A stretch of DNA of 56,886 bases from Streptomyces harenosi (GTDB lineage Bacteria; Actinomycetota; Actinomycetes; Streptomycetales; Streptomycetaceae), in assembly GCF_011008945.1 (NCBI RefSeq), contig NZ_WYCT01000006.1:1-56886 (forward strand), read 5' to 3'. The first letter of the stretch is position 1. Each line of letters begins with the position of its first letter. The notes under the pieces are model-generated. The model worked only from the letters and a program-made list of their open reading frames with translations, searched no databases and was not told the DNA's origin. The position numbers and the translations under genes were made by a program. Shown piece after piece: positions 38,255-47,706 of the stretch.

Positions 38255-39073
38255 TCAGGATCGGGTGACGGTCGCCTTGTCGATCACGACCGTCGCGTTG
38301 GGGGCTCCGTCGCCCGCCCCGGTGCTCTCCCCCGCACCGGCGATCTTCTTCAGCACCTTCATGCCCGCCTCGGAAACCGTACCGAACGGGGTGTAGCTGG
38401 GCGGCAGCGGACTGTCCTGGTACACGAGGAAGAACTGGCTGCCTCCGGAGTTCTTCTGCCCGGTGTTGGCCATGGCCACCGTGCCGGCCGGATAGACGTT
38501 CTTCTTCAGGCTCGGGTCCTTCAGGTTCTCGTCCGGGATGGTGTAGCCGGGGCCGCCGGTGCCCTGCCCGGTCGGGTCGCCGCACTGGAGCACGTAGATG
38601 CCGTTCGTGGTGAGCCGGTGGCACTTGGTGTGGTCGAAATAGCCCTTCCCGGCGAGGAAGCTGAACGAGTTGACGGTGTGCGGCGCCGCCGACGCCTTCA
38701 GCGCGATGTCTATCGCCCCGCAGGTCGTGTCGAGCCTCATCGTGTACTTCGCCGACTTGTCGATGGTCATCGCCGGCTCCTTCTTCCAGGTCGCCGTCCC
38801 GGGCTTGCCCGCGGCCGGCTTCTCGCACGGGTCCGGGGCCTTGCTGGTCGCGCTCGGGCTGACCTCGGCGTTGGCGTTGGCCTTGTCGTCGCCGTCGTCC
38901 TTGAGGACGCCGCTCGCGTACAGCCCGACGCTGCCCACGAGGACCACGCCGAGCACCGAGGCGATCACCGCGTTGCGCATGCGGGCCTTACGCCTGGCGG
39001 CGGTGCGCCGCTGCTGCTGCCGCAAGAACTTCTCCCGGGCGAGCTGACGCCGCCGCTGTTCCTGGCTGACCAC
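38255..39073 (-). CDS. Membrane-anchored cyclophilin-type peptidyl-prolyl isomerase
   Basis: The 272-aa product begins with a highly basic cytoplasmic segment (residues 1-32), then one membrane helix (34-54) and a linker. The cyclophilin domain is visible as APHTVNSFSFLAGKGYFDHT, CGDPTGQGTGGPGY and NSGGSQFFLVY. It probably assists folding of exported proteins outside the membrane. Some active-site positions of classical cyclophilins are changed (CHRLTTN where FHRxI is usual), so activity may be modest. GTG start. Confidence 0.92.
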   Translation of the reverse strand: MVSQEQRRRQLAREKFLRQQQRRTAARRKARMRNAVIASVLGVVLVGSVGLYASGVLKDDGDDKANANAEVSPSATSKAPDPCEKPAAGKPGTATWKKEPAMTIDKSAKYTMRLDTTCGAIDIALKASAAPHTVNSFSFLAGKGYFDHTKCHRLTTNGIYVLQCGDPTGQGTGGPGYTIPDENLKDPSLKKNVYPAGTVAMANTGQKNSGGSQFFLVYQDSPLPPSYTPFGTVSEAGMKVLKKIAGAGESTGAGDGAPNATVVIDKATVTRS

Positions 39074-39275
39074 CGGGTTCTCTCCTCATGCGTCTGATCA
39101 TGCGTCTGATGCGACTTCGATTGCCGACCGGTACGCGCGCCTGCCCGTGGCCGGGCGTCCGCGTGTAGCCCCGTACCGTATATGGGTTCGCTGAGGAATC
39201 GGCACCGCCGGTAGGCTCTGACCTGGGCGCTGCCCGCTCGCAAGCCCACCCGTATCCACACAACGAAGGACGATC

Positions 39276-39992
39276 GTGCTCATTGCCGGGTTCCCCGCCG
39301 GGGCCTGGGGGACGAACTGCTACCTTGTCGCCCCCGCCGCCGGTGAGGAGTGCGTGATCATCGACCCCGGCCACCAGGCCGCCCAGGGCGTCGAGGAGGC
39401 GCTGAAGAAGCATCGGCTCAAGCCCGTCGCCGTCGTCCTCACCCACGGCCACATCGACCACGTGGCCTCGGTCGTCCCGGTGTGCGGCGCGCACGACGTG
39501 CCGGCCTGGATCCACCCCTCGGACCGCTACATGATGAGCGACCCCGAGAAGGCGCTCGGCCGGTCCATCGGGATGCCGCTGATGGGCGAGCTGACCGTGG
39601 GGGAGCCCGGCGACGTCAAGGAGCTGACCGACGGAGCCACGCTGGAGCTGGCGGGATTCGAGTTCTCCGTCGCGCACGCGCCGGGCCATACCAAGGGGTC
39701 GGTGACCTTCGGCCTGCCCGAGGCGGCGGACATCCCGCCCATCCTGTTCTCGGGCGACCTGCTGTTCGCCGGCTCCATCGGACGCACCGACCTGCCCGGC
39801 GGCGACATGGCCGAGATGCTCGACTCGCTGGCCCGCGTGTGCCTGCCGCTCGACGACTCGACCGTGGTGCTGTCCGGCCACGGCCCCCAGACGACCATCG
39901 GCCAGGAGCGCGCCACCAACCCCTATCTGCGGCAGGTGGCGGCGGGCCGTGGAGACCGCGGCGCCGCCCCGGCTCCCCGACGAGGAATGTGA
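39276..39992 (+). CDS. MBL-fold (glyoxalase II-like) metal hydrolase
   Basis: The 238-aa product has the metal-binding THGHIDH at residues 56-62. Further metal ligands lie in [15 protein letters not shown] and SGHGPQT. It resembles hydroxyacylglutathione hydrolase-type enzymes; the natural thioester is unknown because Streptomyces uses mycothiol. GTG 39276 is the start. hisS follows 13 nt after the stop, so the two are co-transcribed. Confidence 0.92.
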   Translation: MLIAGFPAGAWGTNCYLVAPAAGEECVIIDPGHQAAQGVEEALKKHRLKPVAVVLTHGHIDHVASVVPVCGAHDVPAWIHPSDRYMMSDPEKALGRSIGMPLMGELTVGEPGDVKELTDGATLELAGFEFSVAHAPGHTKGSVTFGLPEAADIPPILFSGDLLFAGSIGRTDLPGGDMAEMLDSLARVCLPLDDSTVVLSGHGPQTTIGQERATNPYLRQVAAGRGDRGAAPAPRRGM

Positions 39993-40005
39993 CGAGAGAC
40001 CTCCC

Positions 40006-41268
40006 GTGAGCACCTTCAAGGCCCCCAAGGGCACGTACGACCTGATCCCGCCGGAATCCGCCAAGTACCTGGCCGTCCGGGAGGCGATCGCCGCCCCGCT
40101 GCGGGGCTCCGGCTACGGCTACATCGAGACGCCCGGCTTCGAGAACGTGGAGCTGTTCGCGCGCGGTGTCGGAGAGTCCACCGACATCGTCACCAAGGAG
40201 ATGTACGCCTTCGAGACCAAGGGCGGCGACCGGCTCGCCCTGCGGCCCGAGGGCACGGCCTCCGTGCTGCGCGCGGCCCTGGAGGCCAACCTGCACAAGG
40301 CGGGCAACCTCCCGGTCAAGCTCTGGTACTCGGGTTCGTACTACCGCTACGAACGCCCCCAGAAGGGCCGCTACCGCCACTTCTCCCAGGTCGGCGCCGA
40401 GGCGATCGGCGCCGAGGACCCGGCGCTCGACGCGGAGCTGATCATCCTCGCCGACCAGGCGTACCGCTCGCTGGGCCTGCGGAACTTCCGGATCCTGCTC
40501 AACAGCCTGGGCGACAAGGAGTGCCGCCCGGTCTACCGCGAGGCGCTGCAGTCCTTCCTGCGGGGACTGGACCTCGACGAGGACACCCTGCGCCGCGCCG
40601 AGATCAACCCGCTGCGCGTCCTGGACGACAAGCGCCCGGACGTCCAGAAGCAGCTCACCGGCGCCCCGCTCCTGCGCGACTACCTCTGCGACGCCTGCAA
40701 GGCGTACCACGAGGAGGTCCGGTCGCTGATCACGGCGGCGGGCGTCGCCTTCGAGGACGACCCCAAGCTGGTGCGCGGCCTGGACTACTACACGCGGACC
40801 ACCTTCGAGTTCGTCCACGACGGCCTGGGCTCCCAGTCCGCGGTGGGCGGCGGCGGCCGCTACGACGGCCTGTCCGAGATGATCGGCGGCCCCGCGCTGC
40901 CGTCGGTCGGCTGGGCCCTCGGCGTCGACCGCACCGTCCTCGCCCTGGAGGCGGAGGGGGTCGAGCTGGAACTGCCCGCCACCACCAGCGTCTTCGCGGT
41001 CCCGCTCGGCGAGGAGGCCCGCCGCGTGCTGTTCGCGAAGGTCACCGAGCTGCGCAAGAACGGCATCGCCGCCGACTTCTCCTACGGCGGCAAGGGCCTC
41101 AAGGGCGCCATGAAGAACGCCAACCGCAGCGGCGCCCGCTACACCATCGTCGCCGGCGAGCGGGATCTGGCCGAGGGCGTCGTCCAGCTCAAGGACATGG
41201 AGTCCGGCGAGCAGACGGCGGTCGGCGTGAACGAGATCGTGGCGGAGCTGGAGTCGCGGCTCGGCTGA
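40006..41268 (+). CDS. hisS: Histidyl-tRNA synthetase
   Basis: The 420-aa class II synthetase begins [15 protein letters not shown]. Motif 2 is [19 protein letters not shown], the histidine motif is [15 protein letters not shown], and GGGGRYDGL and a C-terminal anticodon domain follow. GTG 40006. It ends at a clear terminator. Confidence 0.98.
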   Translation: MSTFKAPKGTYDLIPPESAKYLAVREAIAAPLRGSGYGYIETPGFENVELFARGVGESTDIVTKEMYAFETKGGDRLALRPEGTASVLRAALEANLHKAGNLPVKLWYSGSYYRYERPQKGRYRHFSQVGAEAIGAEDPALDAELIILADQAYRSLGLRNFRILLNSLGDKECRPVYREALQSFLRGLDLDEDTLRRAEINPLRVLDDKRPDVQKQLTGAPLLRDYLCDACKAYHEEVRSLITAAGVAFEDDPKLVRGLDYYTRTTFEFVHDGLGSQSAVGGGGRYDGLSEMIGGPALPSVGWALGVDRTVLALEAEGVELELPATTSVFAVPLGEEARRVLFAKVTELRKNGIAADFSYGGKGLKGAMKNANRSGARYTIVAGERDLAEGVVQLKDMESGEQTAVGVNEIVAELESRLG

Positions 41269-41277
41269 GCCGCCCCC

Positions 41278-41315
41278 GGACGCGCCGGATGCCGGTCACG
41301 GCCTCCGGCGCGTCC
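41278..41315 (+). terminator. hisS terminator
   Basis: Perfect 12-bp arms GGACGCGCCGGA (41278-41289) and TCCGGCGCGTCC (41304-41315), with an inner GCCG/CGGC pairing, are followed by GTTCATG. They begin ten nt past the hisS stop. Confidence 0.85.
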
Positions 41316-41477
41316 GTTCATGTGTGCGCCGCGGGAACAGGTGTCGGCCGGAAACCGCCCGCTCGGGCGTCCCGCTCCTCCCTCCTTATGCGCAGCCAAC
41401 GGTGGACACACGCGCGCGTGCGGCACAATGGCCGTGCCCGAAGCAGGTCCGACCCCTCTAGTGACGGAATCGGCGTG

Positions 41478-42137
41478 ATGAGCAAGACGACAGTCAAGGA
41501 CGCCTCCACCGAGCCCGAGCCCTCGCCGGAGCGCCCCGCCGGCACGCGCGCCGAGGGCGGCAGCCGCGCCTTCGGCCTGCTGCTGGTGATCACGGGCGCC
41601 GCCGGGCTGCTGGCCGCGTGGGTCATCACGCTCGACAAGTTCAAGCTGCTGGAGGCCAAGGTCGCCGGCACGACCTTCACCCCCGGGTGCAGCCTCAACC
41701 CGGTCGTCTCCTGCGGCAGCGTGATGGAGAGCAAGCAGGCCGCCGCCTTCGGGTTCCCCAATCCGATGCTCGGCCTGGCCGCCTACGCCATCGTCGTCTG
41801 CGTCGGCATGAGCCTGCTGGCCCGGGCCCGCTTCCCGCGCTGGTACTGGCTCACCTTCAACGCGGGCACGCTCTTCGGCGTCGGGTTCTGCGCCTGGCTG
41901 ATGTTCCAGTCGCTGTACCGGATCAACGCCCTGTGCCTGTGGTGCTGCCTGGCCTGGGTCGCCACGATCGTCATGTTCTGGTACGTGACCTCGTTCAACG
42001 TCCGCAAGGGCTTCCTGCCGGCGCCCGCCTGGCTCAGGGGCTTCTTCGGCGAGTTCACCTGGGTGCTGCCCGTGCTCCACATCGGCATCATCGGCATGCT
42101 GATCCTCACCCGCTGGTGGGACTTCTGGACGAGCTGA
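41478..42137 (+). CDS. Vitamin K epoxide reductase family membrane protein
   Basis: The 219-aa product has about five membrane helices. The paired cysteines of VKOR are present: CSLNPVVSCGSV in the first loop and the active-site CLWC in NALCLWCC. Bacterial VKORs reoxidise exported disulfide-forming proteins using quinones. A polar acidic N-terminus of about 35 residues precedes helix one. ATG 41478 is preferred; GTG 41475 is adjacent. The 209-bp upstream gap holds the hisS terminator. Confidence 0.93.
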   Translation: MSKTTVKDASTEPEPSPERPAGTRAEGGSRAFGLLLVITGAAGLLAAWVITLDKFKLLEAKVAGTTFTPGCSLNPVVSCGSVMESKQAAAFGFPNPMLGLAAYAIVVCVGMSLLARARFPRWYWLTFNAGTLFGVGFCAWLMFQSLYRINALCLWCCLAWVATIVMFWYVTSFNVRKGFLPAPAWLRGFFGEFTWVLPVLHIGIIGMLILTRWWDFWTS

Positions 42138-42180
42138 CGGCCCCGGCGGGAGTGTCGGTGCGGTGAATTAGGGTTTCACC

Positions 42181-43539
42181 GTGGAGCCCGACCTGTTCAC
42201 CGCCGCAGCAGAAGAACGCCAGGAGAAGGAGCCGTCGAGCAGCCCGCTGGCGGTCCGGATGCGCCCGCGCACCCTCGACGAGGTGGTGGGCCAGCAGCAC
42301 CTGCTCAAGCCCGGATCGCCCCTGCGCCGACTGGTCGGCGAGGGCACCTCGGGCAGCCCCGCCGGCCCCTCCTCGGTGATCCTGTGGGGCCCGCCGGGCA
42401 CCGGCAAGACGACCCTGGCGTACGTCGTCTCCAAGGCCACCAACAAGCGCTTCGTCGAACTGTCGGCGATCACCGCGGGCGTCAAGGAGGTCCGCGCGGT
42501 CATCGACGGCGCCCGCCGCGCCTCGGGCGGGTACGGCAAGGAGACCGTCCTCTTCCTCGACGAGATCCACCGCTTCAGCAAGGCGCAGCAGGACTCCCTG
42601 CTGCCGGCCGTGGAGAACCGCTGGGTCACGCTGATCGCCGCGACCACCGAGAACCCGTACTTCTCCGTGATCTCCCCCCTGCTGTCCCGCTCCCTCCTGC
42701 TCACCCTCGAACCCCTCACCGACGACGACATCAGGGACCTGCTGCGGCGGGCCCTGGCCGACGAGCGCGGGCTCGGCGGCGCCGTCGCCCTCCCGGAGGA
42801 CACCGAGGACCATCTGCTGCGCATCGCCGGCGGTGACGCCCGCCGCGCCCTGACCGCCCTGGAGGCGGCGGCCGGGGCCGCGCTCGACAAGGGCGAGACG
42901 GAGATCGGCCTGACCACGCTGGAGGAGACGGTCGACCGGGCGGCGGTGAAGTACGACCGCGACGGCGACCAGCACTACGACGTCGCCAGCGCCCTGATCA
43001 AGTCCATCCGCGGCTCCGACGTCGACGCCGCCCTGCACTACCTGGCCCGGATGATCGAGGCCGGTGAGGACCCGCGCTTCATCGCCCGCCGCCTGATGAT
43101 CTCCGCCAGCGAGGACATCGGCCTCGCCGACCCCCACGCCCTGCCGATCGCGGTCGCCGCGGCCCAGGCCGTCGCCATGATCGGCTTCCCCGAGGCCGCG
43201 CTGACCCTCAGCCACGCCACCATCGCCCTCGCGCTCGCCCCCAAGTCCAACGCCGCCACCACCGCGATCGGCGCCGCCCTGGACGACGTGCGCAAGGGCC
43301 TGGCCGGTCCCGTGCCGCCGCACCTGCGCGACAGCCACTACAAGGGCGCGGGCAAGCTCGGGCACGGGCAGGGGTACGTCTACCCGCACGACCTGCCCGA
43401 GGGGATCGCCGCCCAGCAGTACGCCCCGGACGCGCTCAAGGACCGCGAGTACTACACGCCGACCCGGCACGGCGCGGAGGCGCGGTACGCGGACGCCGTG
43501 GAGTGGACCCGGAAACACCTCGGTCGCAGGCGCTCCTGA
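42181..43539 (+). CDS. rarA: Replication-associated recombination protein RarA (MgsA)
   Basis: The 452-aa AAA+ ATPase related to clamp loaders has Walker [10 protein letters not shown] near residue 70, Walker [10 protein letters not shown] and the sensor region [18 protein letters not shown]. The MgsA C-terminal domain ([20 protein letters not shown] and YPHDLPEG) completes it. It acts at stalled replication forks. Starts at GTG 42181. Confidence 0.96.
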   Translation: MEPDLFTAAAEERQEKEPSSSPLAVRMRPRTLDEVVGQQHLLKPGSPLRRLVGEGTSGSPAGPSSVILWGPPGTGKTTLAYVVSKATNKRFVELSAITAGVKEVRAVIDGARRASGGYGKETVLFLDEIHRFSKAQQDSLLPAVENRWVTLIAATTENPYFSVISPLLSRSLLLTLEPLTDDDIRDLLRRALADERGLGGAVALPEDTEDHLLRIAGGDARRALTALEAAAGAALDKGETEIGLTTLEETVDRAAVKYDRDGDQHYDVASALIKSIRGSDVDAALHYLARMIEAGEDPRFIARRLMISASEDIGLADPHALPIAVAAAQAVAMIGFPEAALTLSHATIALALAPKSNAATTAIGAALDDVRKGLAGPVPPHLRDSHYKGAGKLGHGQGYVYPHDLPEGIAAQQYAPDALKDREYYTPTRHGAEARYADAVEWTRKHLGRRRS

Positions 43540-43547
43540 CCACCCTG

Positions 43548-43871
43548 TAGACTGCTGCGAAGTGCTGAGTCCCGTGTCCGGCCCTCTCCCGAGGTCCCGG
43601 CACCACCAGAGCGGGACATCCAGCCGGAGGACCGGTCCGCCGGGACTCCAGGAGCGTCGCGCACCGGCGAACGGTGTCGCGGGCAGCCCACCACCACCCG
43701 GAATCCCGGGACCGGTCGGTGGGCCACTCGCGTGCTGCACGTATGTGCCCAGACCAGGGGAGCGGCTGCCTCGCAGGTCCCAGCGGACCGTGAGGTTTCC
43801 CCGGCTGCGGATGCGACCTCCCCTAACCCTGGTGAAGCCGTATTCGCACAAGAACATGAGGTGTTTGGTTC
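43548..43871 (+). promoter_or_regulatory. Long structured 5' leader of rpsD
   Basis: This 332-bp region holds no supported gene. TAGACT (43548-43553) may be a -10, giving a leader of about 300 nt. Hairpins include GCCCACC/GGTGGGC (43686-43692 with 43718-43724). A second pairs CCTC and GGTCC with GGACC and GAGG (43769-43795). The last 80 nt are unusually AT-rich for this genome. In many bacteria S4 represses its own mRNA, so an autoregulatory leader is likely but unproven here. Confidence 0.45.
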
Positions 43872-44486
43872 ATGGCGAACCAGTCCCGCCCCAAGGTCAA
43901 GAAGTCGCGTGCCCTCGGCATCGCGCTGACCCCGAAGGCCGTCAAGTACTTCGAGGCCCGCCCCTACCCGCCGGGTGAGCACGGCCGCGGCCGCAAGCAG
44001 AACTCGGACTACAAGGTCCGTCTGCTGGAGAAGCAGCGCCTGCGCGCTCAGTACGACATCTCCGAGCGTCAGCTCGTCCGCGCCTACGAGCGCGCCTCCA
44101 AGGTCCAGGGCAAGACCGGTGAGGCCCTGATCGTGGAGCTGGAGAAGCGCCTCGACGCGCTGGTCCTGCGTTCGGGCATCGCCCGCACGATCTACCAGGC
44201 CCGCCAGATGGTCGTCCACGGCCACATCCAGGTCAACGGCAAGAAGGTCGACAAGCCGTCCTTCGTCGTCCGTCCCGACGACGTGGTGCAGGTCCGCGAG
44301 CGCTCCAAGGAGAAGACGCTCTTCACGATCGCCCGTGAAGGCGGCTTCGCCCCCGAGGGCGAGACCCCGCGCTACCTCCAGGTGAACCTCAAGGCCCTGG
44401 CGTTCCGCCTGGACCGTGAGCCGAACCGCAAGGAGATCCCGGTGATCTGCGACGAGCAGCTCGTCGTCGAGTACTACGCCCGCTGA
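43872..44486 (+). CDS. rpsD: Ribosomal protein S4
   Basis: The 204-aa small-subunit protein S4 starts MANQSRPKVKKSRALGIAL and contains the S4 RNA-binding domain (RLDALVLRSGIARTIYQARQ, then VHGHIQVNGKKVDKPS). The N-terminal cysteine zinc knuckle of some S4 proteins is missing, as in the zinc-independent form. It is encoded alone, away from the alpha operon. Confidence 0.97.
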   Translation: MANQSRPKVKKSRALGIALTPKAVKYFEARPYPPGEHGRGRKQNSDYKVRLLEKQRLRAQYDISERQLVRAYERASKVQGKTGEALIVELEKRLDALVLRSGIARTIYQARQMVVHGHIQVNGKKVDKPSFVVRPDDVVQVRERSKEKTLFTIAREGGFAPEGETPRYLQVNLKALAFRLDREPNRKEIPVICDEQLVVEYYAR

Positions 44487-44521
44487 CCCCAGCCGGCCGC
44501 AGTACCACACCCGGCGGTACC

Positions 44522-46690
44522 TCAGCCCGTCGTCTCCCCGCCCTCCCCGGCGGGCGAGGCGGCGGGCTTCGCCGTGCGCGCGGGCGCACCCGCCCGCGGA
44601 ACCGGCTCCCGCGGCGCCGGCAGCCCGTCCGGGGGCCCCGGCCGCAGCAGGGCGCGGGCGACCGCCTCCTCCCGGCTCAGCCGGGCCCCCTCGCGCACGC
44701 ACTCCTCGTACCGCTCGTCGCCCAGTTGCTCCCGGGCCGTCGCCTCGCACAGCTCGTGCGGCGCGTTGTAGTGCGCCGAGCCGAACAGCCGCAGACCCAC
44801 CGACGGCCACATCCGCTCCGCGGCCCCCTGGAGCACGGCCGCCTCCCTCGCGTGGCCCTCCGTCACGGTGACCAGGGCCAGCAGCTCCACCGCCAGCACC
44901 GAGGCCAGCAGGTCGCGGAAGCCGTGCGAACTGCCCAGGCACTCGGTCAGCAGCTCCCGCGCCCGGGCCGGGTCGCCGTCGCTCCAGGCGGCGTACGCCA
45001 GCACGTACTGCGCGTAGGAGCGGGCCCACCGCTCGCCGTGGTCCTCGCAGACCCGGTACACGTTCTCGCACAAGCGGACCGCGTCCGCCAGGTCGCCCTG
45101 GAACGCCCGCGCCATCGCCAGCTCCACCTGGCCCATCAGCACATTGCTGTTGAGCTCGCCGATCGCCCGGTAGCGCTCCAGCGCCGACCGCAGCAGCGTT
45201 TCCGCGCGCGCCACGTCGTCCGTGATCAGCGCCAGGCAGCCGGTGCGGTGCTCCGCGTACGCGAGCGCCGTCGCGTTGGCCGCCCGCTCCGCCCGCGTGC
45301 GGCACTCCCGGAGCGCCGCACGCGCGGCCGCCGTGTCCCCCTGGAGGACCGCCACGTAGCCGAGCACCCACAGCGCCTTCAGCCGGGACAGCTCGGGGGC
45401 GGTGTTCCCGGCGTCGAGCCGGACCGCCCGGTCCAGCCAGTGCCGCCCCTCCGACAGCCGCCCGCAGCCGACCCAGCAGAACCACAGGGAGCCCGCCAGG
45501 TACTGGCCCAGATGGGTCCCCTCCGGCCCGGTCAGGCTGTACTCCAGGGCGCCGCGCAAGTTCGGCAGCTCCGCCTCGACGCGCGCGGCGACCTCCCGCT
45601 GGCGCGGCGAGAACCACTCCAGCTCGCACGAGGTGGCCAGGCCCAGGTACCAGTCCCGGTGCCGCCGCCGCACCCGCGCCGCGTCCCCCGTCCCCCGCAG
45701 CCAGTCGGCGCCGTAGGCCCGCACCGTGTCCAGCATCCGGTAGCGCGGCCCCGCCGGCGTCTCCTCGCGGGTCACCACGGACTGCCCGAGCAGGGACGAC
45801 AGGACGTCGAGCACGTCCTCGGCGGCCAGGCCGCTGCCGCCGCACACGTACTCGGCGGCCTCCAGGTCGAAACCGCCCGCGAACACCGACAGCCGCGCCC
45901 ACAGCAGCCGCTCCTCGGCCGTGCACAGCTCGTGGCTCCAGCCGATCGCCGTACGCAGCGTCCGGTGCCGGGCCGGCGCCGACCGGCCGCCGCCGGTCAG
46001 CAGGCGGAACCGGTCGTCCAGCCGGCGCAGCATCTGCCCCGGCGACAGCGCCCCCAGCCGCCCCGCGGCCAGCTCGATCGCCAGCGGGATCCCGTCCAGG
46101 CGGCGGCACAGCTCCCGCACCTCCCGGCCGTCCCCCGGCGCCGCCCCCTGCTGCGCCGCGCGGACCCGCAGCAGCTCGGCCGCCTCCTCGGCACCCAGCG
46201 GCGCCAGCGGGAACAGCCGCTCCCCGGCCACCGACAGCGGTCGGCGCCCCACCGCCAGCACCCGCAGCCCGGGCGCCCGGCCCAGCAGTTCGGCCACCAG
46301 CGCGGCACACGCGTCCACCAGGTGCTCGACGCCGTCCAGGACCAGCAGCAGATCACGGTCGGCCAGGTGCTCCAGCAGCGTCGCGCGCGGCGGGCGGGTG
46401 GTGTGGTCGGTGAGCCCCAGGGCCTCCACGACCGCGTAGTCCACGAACTCCGCGCCGCGCACCGGCGTCAGGTCCACCCGCCACACCCCGTCCGGGAGCG
46501 CGGACCGGGCGGCGGCCCGCACGGCGAGGCGCGACTTGCCGACTCCGCCGACCCCGGTCACCGTGACCAGCCGTCCGGCGTCGAGCGCGCGGGCCAGGTC
46601 CGCGAGCTCCGCCGCGCGTCCCACGAACGCGTCGAGTTCCAGCGGCAGGTTCCCGTTCGGTGGCACGCCCTCGAGCCGAAGGTTCCGCAT
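44522..46690 (-). CDS. NB-ARC/TPR ATPase (AfsR-like, no DNA-binding domain)
   Basis: The 722-aa STAND-type protein has P-loop GVGGVGKS at 46-53, a Walker B stretch LLLVLDGVEHL, GLRVLAVGRRPL, and the GIPLAIELAAGRLG motif of AfsR/LuxR-like ATPases. About 350 residues of helical TPR-like repeats and a Pro/Ala-rich tail follow. No OmpR-type or LuxR-type helix-turn-helix is present at either end, so it cannot be an ordinary SARP or LAL regulator. ATG 46690 has no Shine-Dalgarno sequence; a promoter 15 nt upstream suggests a very short leader. Confidence 0.87.
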   Translation of the reverse strand: MRNLRLEGVPPNGNLPLELDAFVGRAAELADLARALDAGRLVTVTGVGGVGKSRLAVRAAARSALPDGVWRVDLTPVRGAEFVDYAVVEALGLTDHTTRPPRATLLEHLADRDLLLVLDGVEHLVDACAALVAELLGRAPGLRVLAVGRRPLSVAGERLFPLAPLGAEEAAELLRVRAAQQGAAPGDGREVRELCRRLDGIPLAIELAAGRLGALSPGQMLRRLDDRFRLLTGGGRSAPARHRTLRTAIGWSHELCTAEERLLWARLSVFAGGFDLEAAEYVCGGSGLAAEDVLDVLSSLLGQSVVTREETPAGPRYRMLDTVRAYGADWLRGTGDAARVRRRHRDWYLGLATSCELEWFSPRQREVAARVEAELPNLRGALEYSLTGPEGTHLGQYLAGSLWFCWVGCGRLSEGRHWLDRAVRLDAGNTAPELSRLKALWVLGYVAVLQGDTAAARAALRECRTRAERAANATALAYAEHRTGCLALITDDVARAETLLRSALERYRAIGELNSNVLMGQVELAMARAFQGDLADAVRLCENVYRVCEDHGERWARSYAQYVLAYAAWSDGDPARARELLTECLGSSHGFRDLLASVLAVELLALVTVTEGHAREAAVLQGAAERMWPSVGLRLFGSAHYNAPHELCEATAREQLGDERYEECVREGARLSREEAVARALLRPGPPDGLPAPREPVPRAGAPARTAKPAASPAGEGGETTG

Positions 46691-46712
46691 GGGACACGGA
46701 GCGTACTGAACC

Positions 46713-46740
46713 GTAATCACTCCGTACAATCGCTTGTCCA
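46713..46740 (-). promoter_or_regulatory. Candidate promoter of the NB-ARC/TPR gene
   Basis: On the minus strand TGGACA (46740-46735) and GATTAC (46718-46713) are separated by 16 bp. Transcription would start near 46705, about 15 nt before the ATG. Confidence 0.4.
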
Positions 46741-46754
46741 GCGTCCGCGGACGC
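46741..46754. promoter_or_regulatory. 14-bp perfect palindrome in a divergent promoter region
   Basis: GCGTCCGCGGACGC is self-complementary and directly abuts the -35 of the minus-strand promoter. It lies between the NB-ARC/TPR gene and the divergent DUF948-alaS unit, a suitable position for a regulator of either. Confidence 0.35.
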
Positions 46755-46812
46755 GGCCGGCAATCGGTTCGGAGCCCCATCCCCGGCGCGATAGGCTCGT
46801 GGCACGACTTTT

Positions 46813-46830
46813 TCGATGTTCTCGATGTTC
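46813..46830. repeat. Perfect tandem 9-bp repeat in the DUF948 leader
   Basis: TCGATGTTC occurs twice in direct tandem. It lies just after a probable start point (TAGGCT -10 at 46792-46797) and about 30 bp before the DUF948 start. It is AT-rich for this genome. Confidence 0.5.
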
Positions 46831-46859
46831 AGGCACGTTTCAGGGAGCGGGTGCACACA

Positions 46860-47306
46860 GTGTCCGGTGGAGAGGTGGCCGGGATCCTGGTGGCCGTCTT
46901 CTGGGCGATCCTGGTGTCGTTCCTCGCCGTCGCGCTGGCGAGGCTGGCCCAGACGCTCAAGGCGACCACCAAGCTCGTGGCGGACGTGACCGACCAGGCC
47001 GTCCCGCTGCTGGCCGACGCCTCCGCGGCGGTGCGCTCCGCGCAGACCCAGATCGACCGGGTCGACGCCATCGCCTCGGACGTCCAGGAGGTCACCTCGA
47101 ACGCCTCCGCGCTGTCGACCACCGTCGCCTCCACCTTCGGCGGCCCGCTGGTCAAGGTCGCGGCCTTCGGCTACGGCGTGCGCCGGGCCATCGCCGGCCG
47201 CAAGGAGGACGTGCCCGCCAGGCCGCCGAGGCGCACCGTGATCGTGGGCCGCACCGTCCCGGCCTCGCGGTGGACGAAGCGGAACCCACGCGGAAAGAGG
47301 GACTGA
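46860..47306 (+). CDS. DUF948 membrane protein
   Basis: The 148-aa product has one N-terminal membrane helix (GILVAVFWAILVSFLAVAL). A helical segment (LKATTKLVADVTDQAVPLL) with the DUF948 pattern and a basic C-terminus follow. GTG 46860 gives the start MSGGEVAGIL; GTG 46851 (MHTVSGG) is equally possible because GGGAG at 46843-46847 is badly spaced for both. The function is unknown. It heads the unit leading into alaS. Confidence 0.85.
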   Translation: MSGGEVAGILVAVFWAILVSFLAVALARLAQTLKATTKLVADVTDQAVPLLADASAAVRSAQTQIDRVDAIASDVQEVTSNASALSTTVASTFGGPLVKVAAFGYGVRRAIAGRKEDVPARPPRRTVIVGRTVPASRWTKRNPRGKRD

Positions 47307-47313
47307 CCCAGCG

Positions 47314-47706
47314 ATGTTCCGCCGTACGTTCTGGTTCACCTCCGGCGTCGCCGCCGGTGTGTGGGCCACCACCAAGGTCAACCGGAAGCTGAAGCAACTG
47401 ACCCCCGAGAGCCTTGCCGCCACCGCGGCGAACAAGGCGCTCGAGGCGGGTGAGCGGCTGAGGGACCGCGCGGTGGGCTTCGCCCTCGACGTCCGCGACA
47501 ACATGGCCCGGCGCGAGGCCGAACTGGGCGACGCGCTCGGGCTGAACGCCCCCGTCGACCAGGAACTGCCCCCCTCGCGCCGCCTGGCCGCCATCGAGAA
47601 CCGCGACGGTGCGGCGTACGCCGGAGAACCGGCGCACCCGGACACCCCGCACCACCCCACCAACCCGTACCAGACGAACCCGTACAACCGGAATGAGGAC
47701 CACTGA
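47314..47706 (+). CDS. DUF6167-type small membrane protein
   Basis: The 130-aa product starts [20 protein letters not shown], with a short hydrophobic segment. Lys/Arg-rich helices ([19 protein letters not shown]) and a His/Asn/Pro-rich disordered tail follow. It lies seven nt after the DUF948 gene, and its last base is the first base of the alaS start codon. The conserved position suggests co-expression; the function is unknown. Confidence 0.85.
   Translation: MFRRTFWFTSGVAAGVWATTKVNRKLKQLTPESLAATAANKALEAGERLRDRAVGFALDVRDNMARREAELGDALGLNAPVDQELPPSRRLAAIENRDGAAYAGEPAHPDTPHHPTNPYQTNPYNRNEDH

Noticed and set aside
43562..43978. Possible 138-codon gene in the rpsD leader
   Set aside because: It overlaps the rpsD start in another frame, has poor codon use and no ribosome-binding site; RNA structure explains the region better.
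46813..46830. PhoP (PHO) box
   Set aside because: The repeat period is 9 bp and the units do not match the 11-bp GTTCA-type direct repeats.
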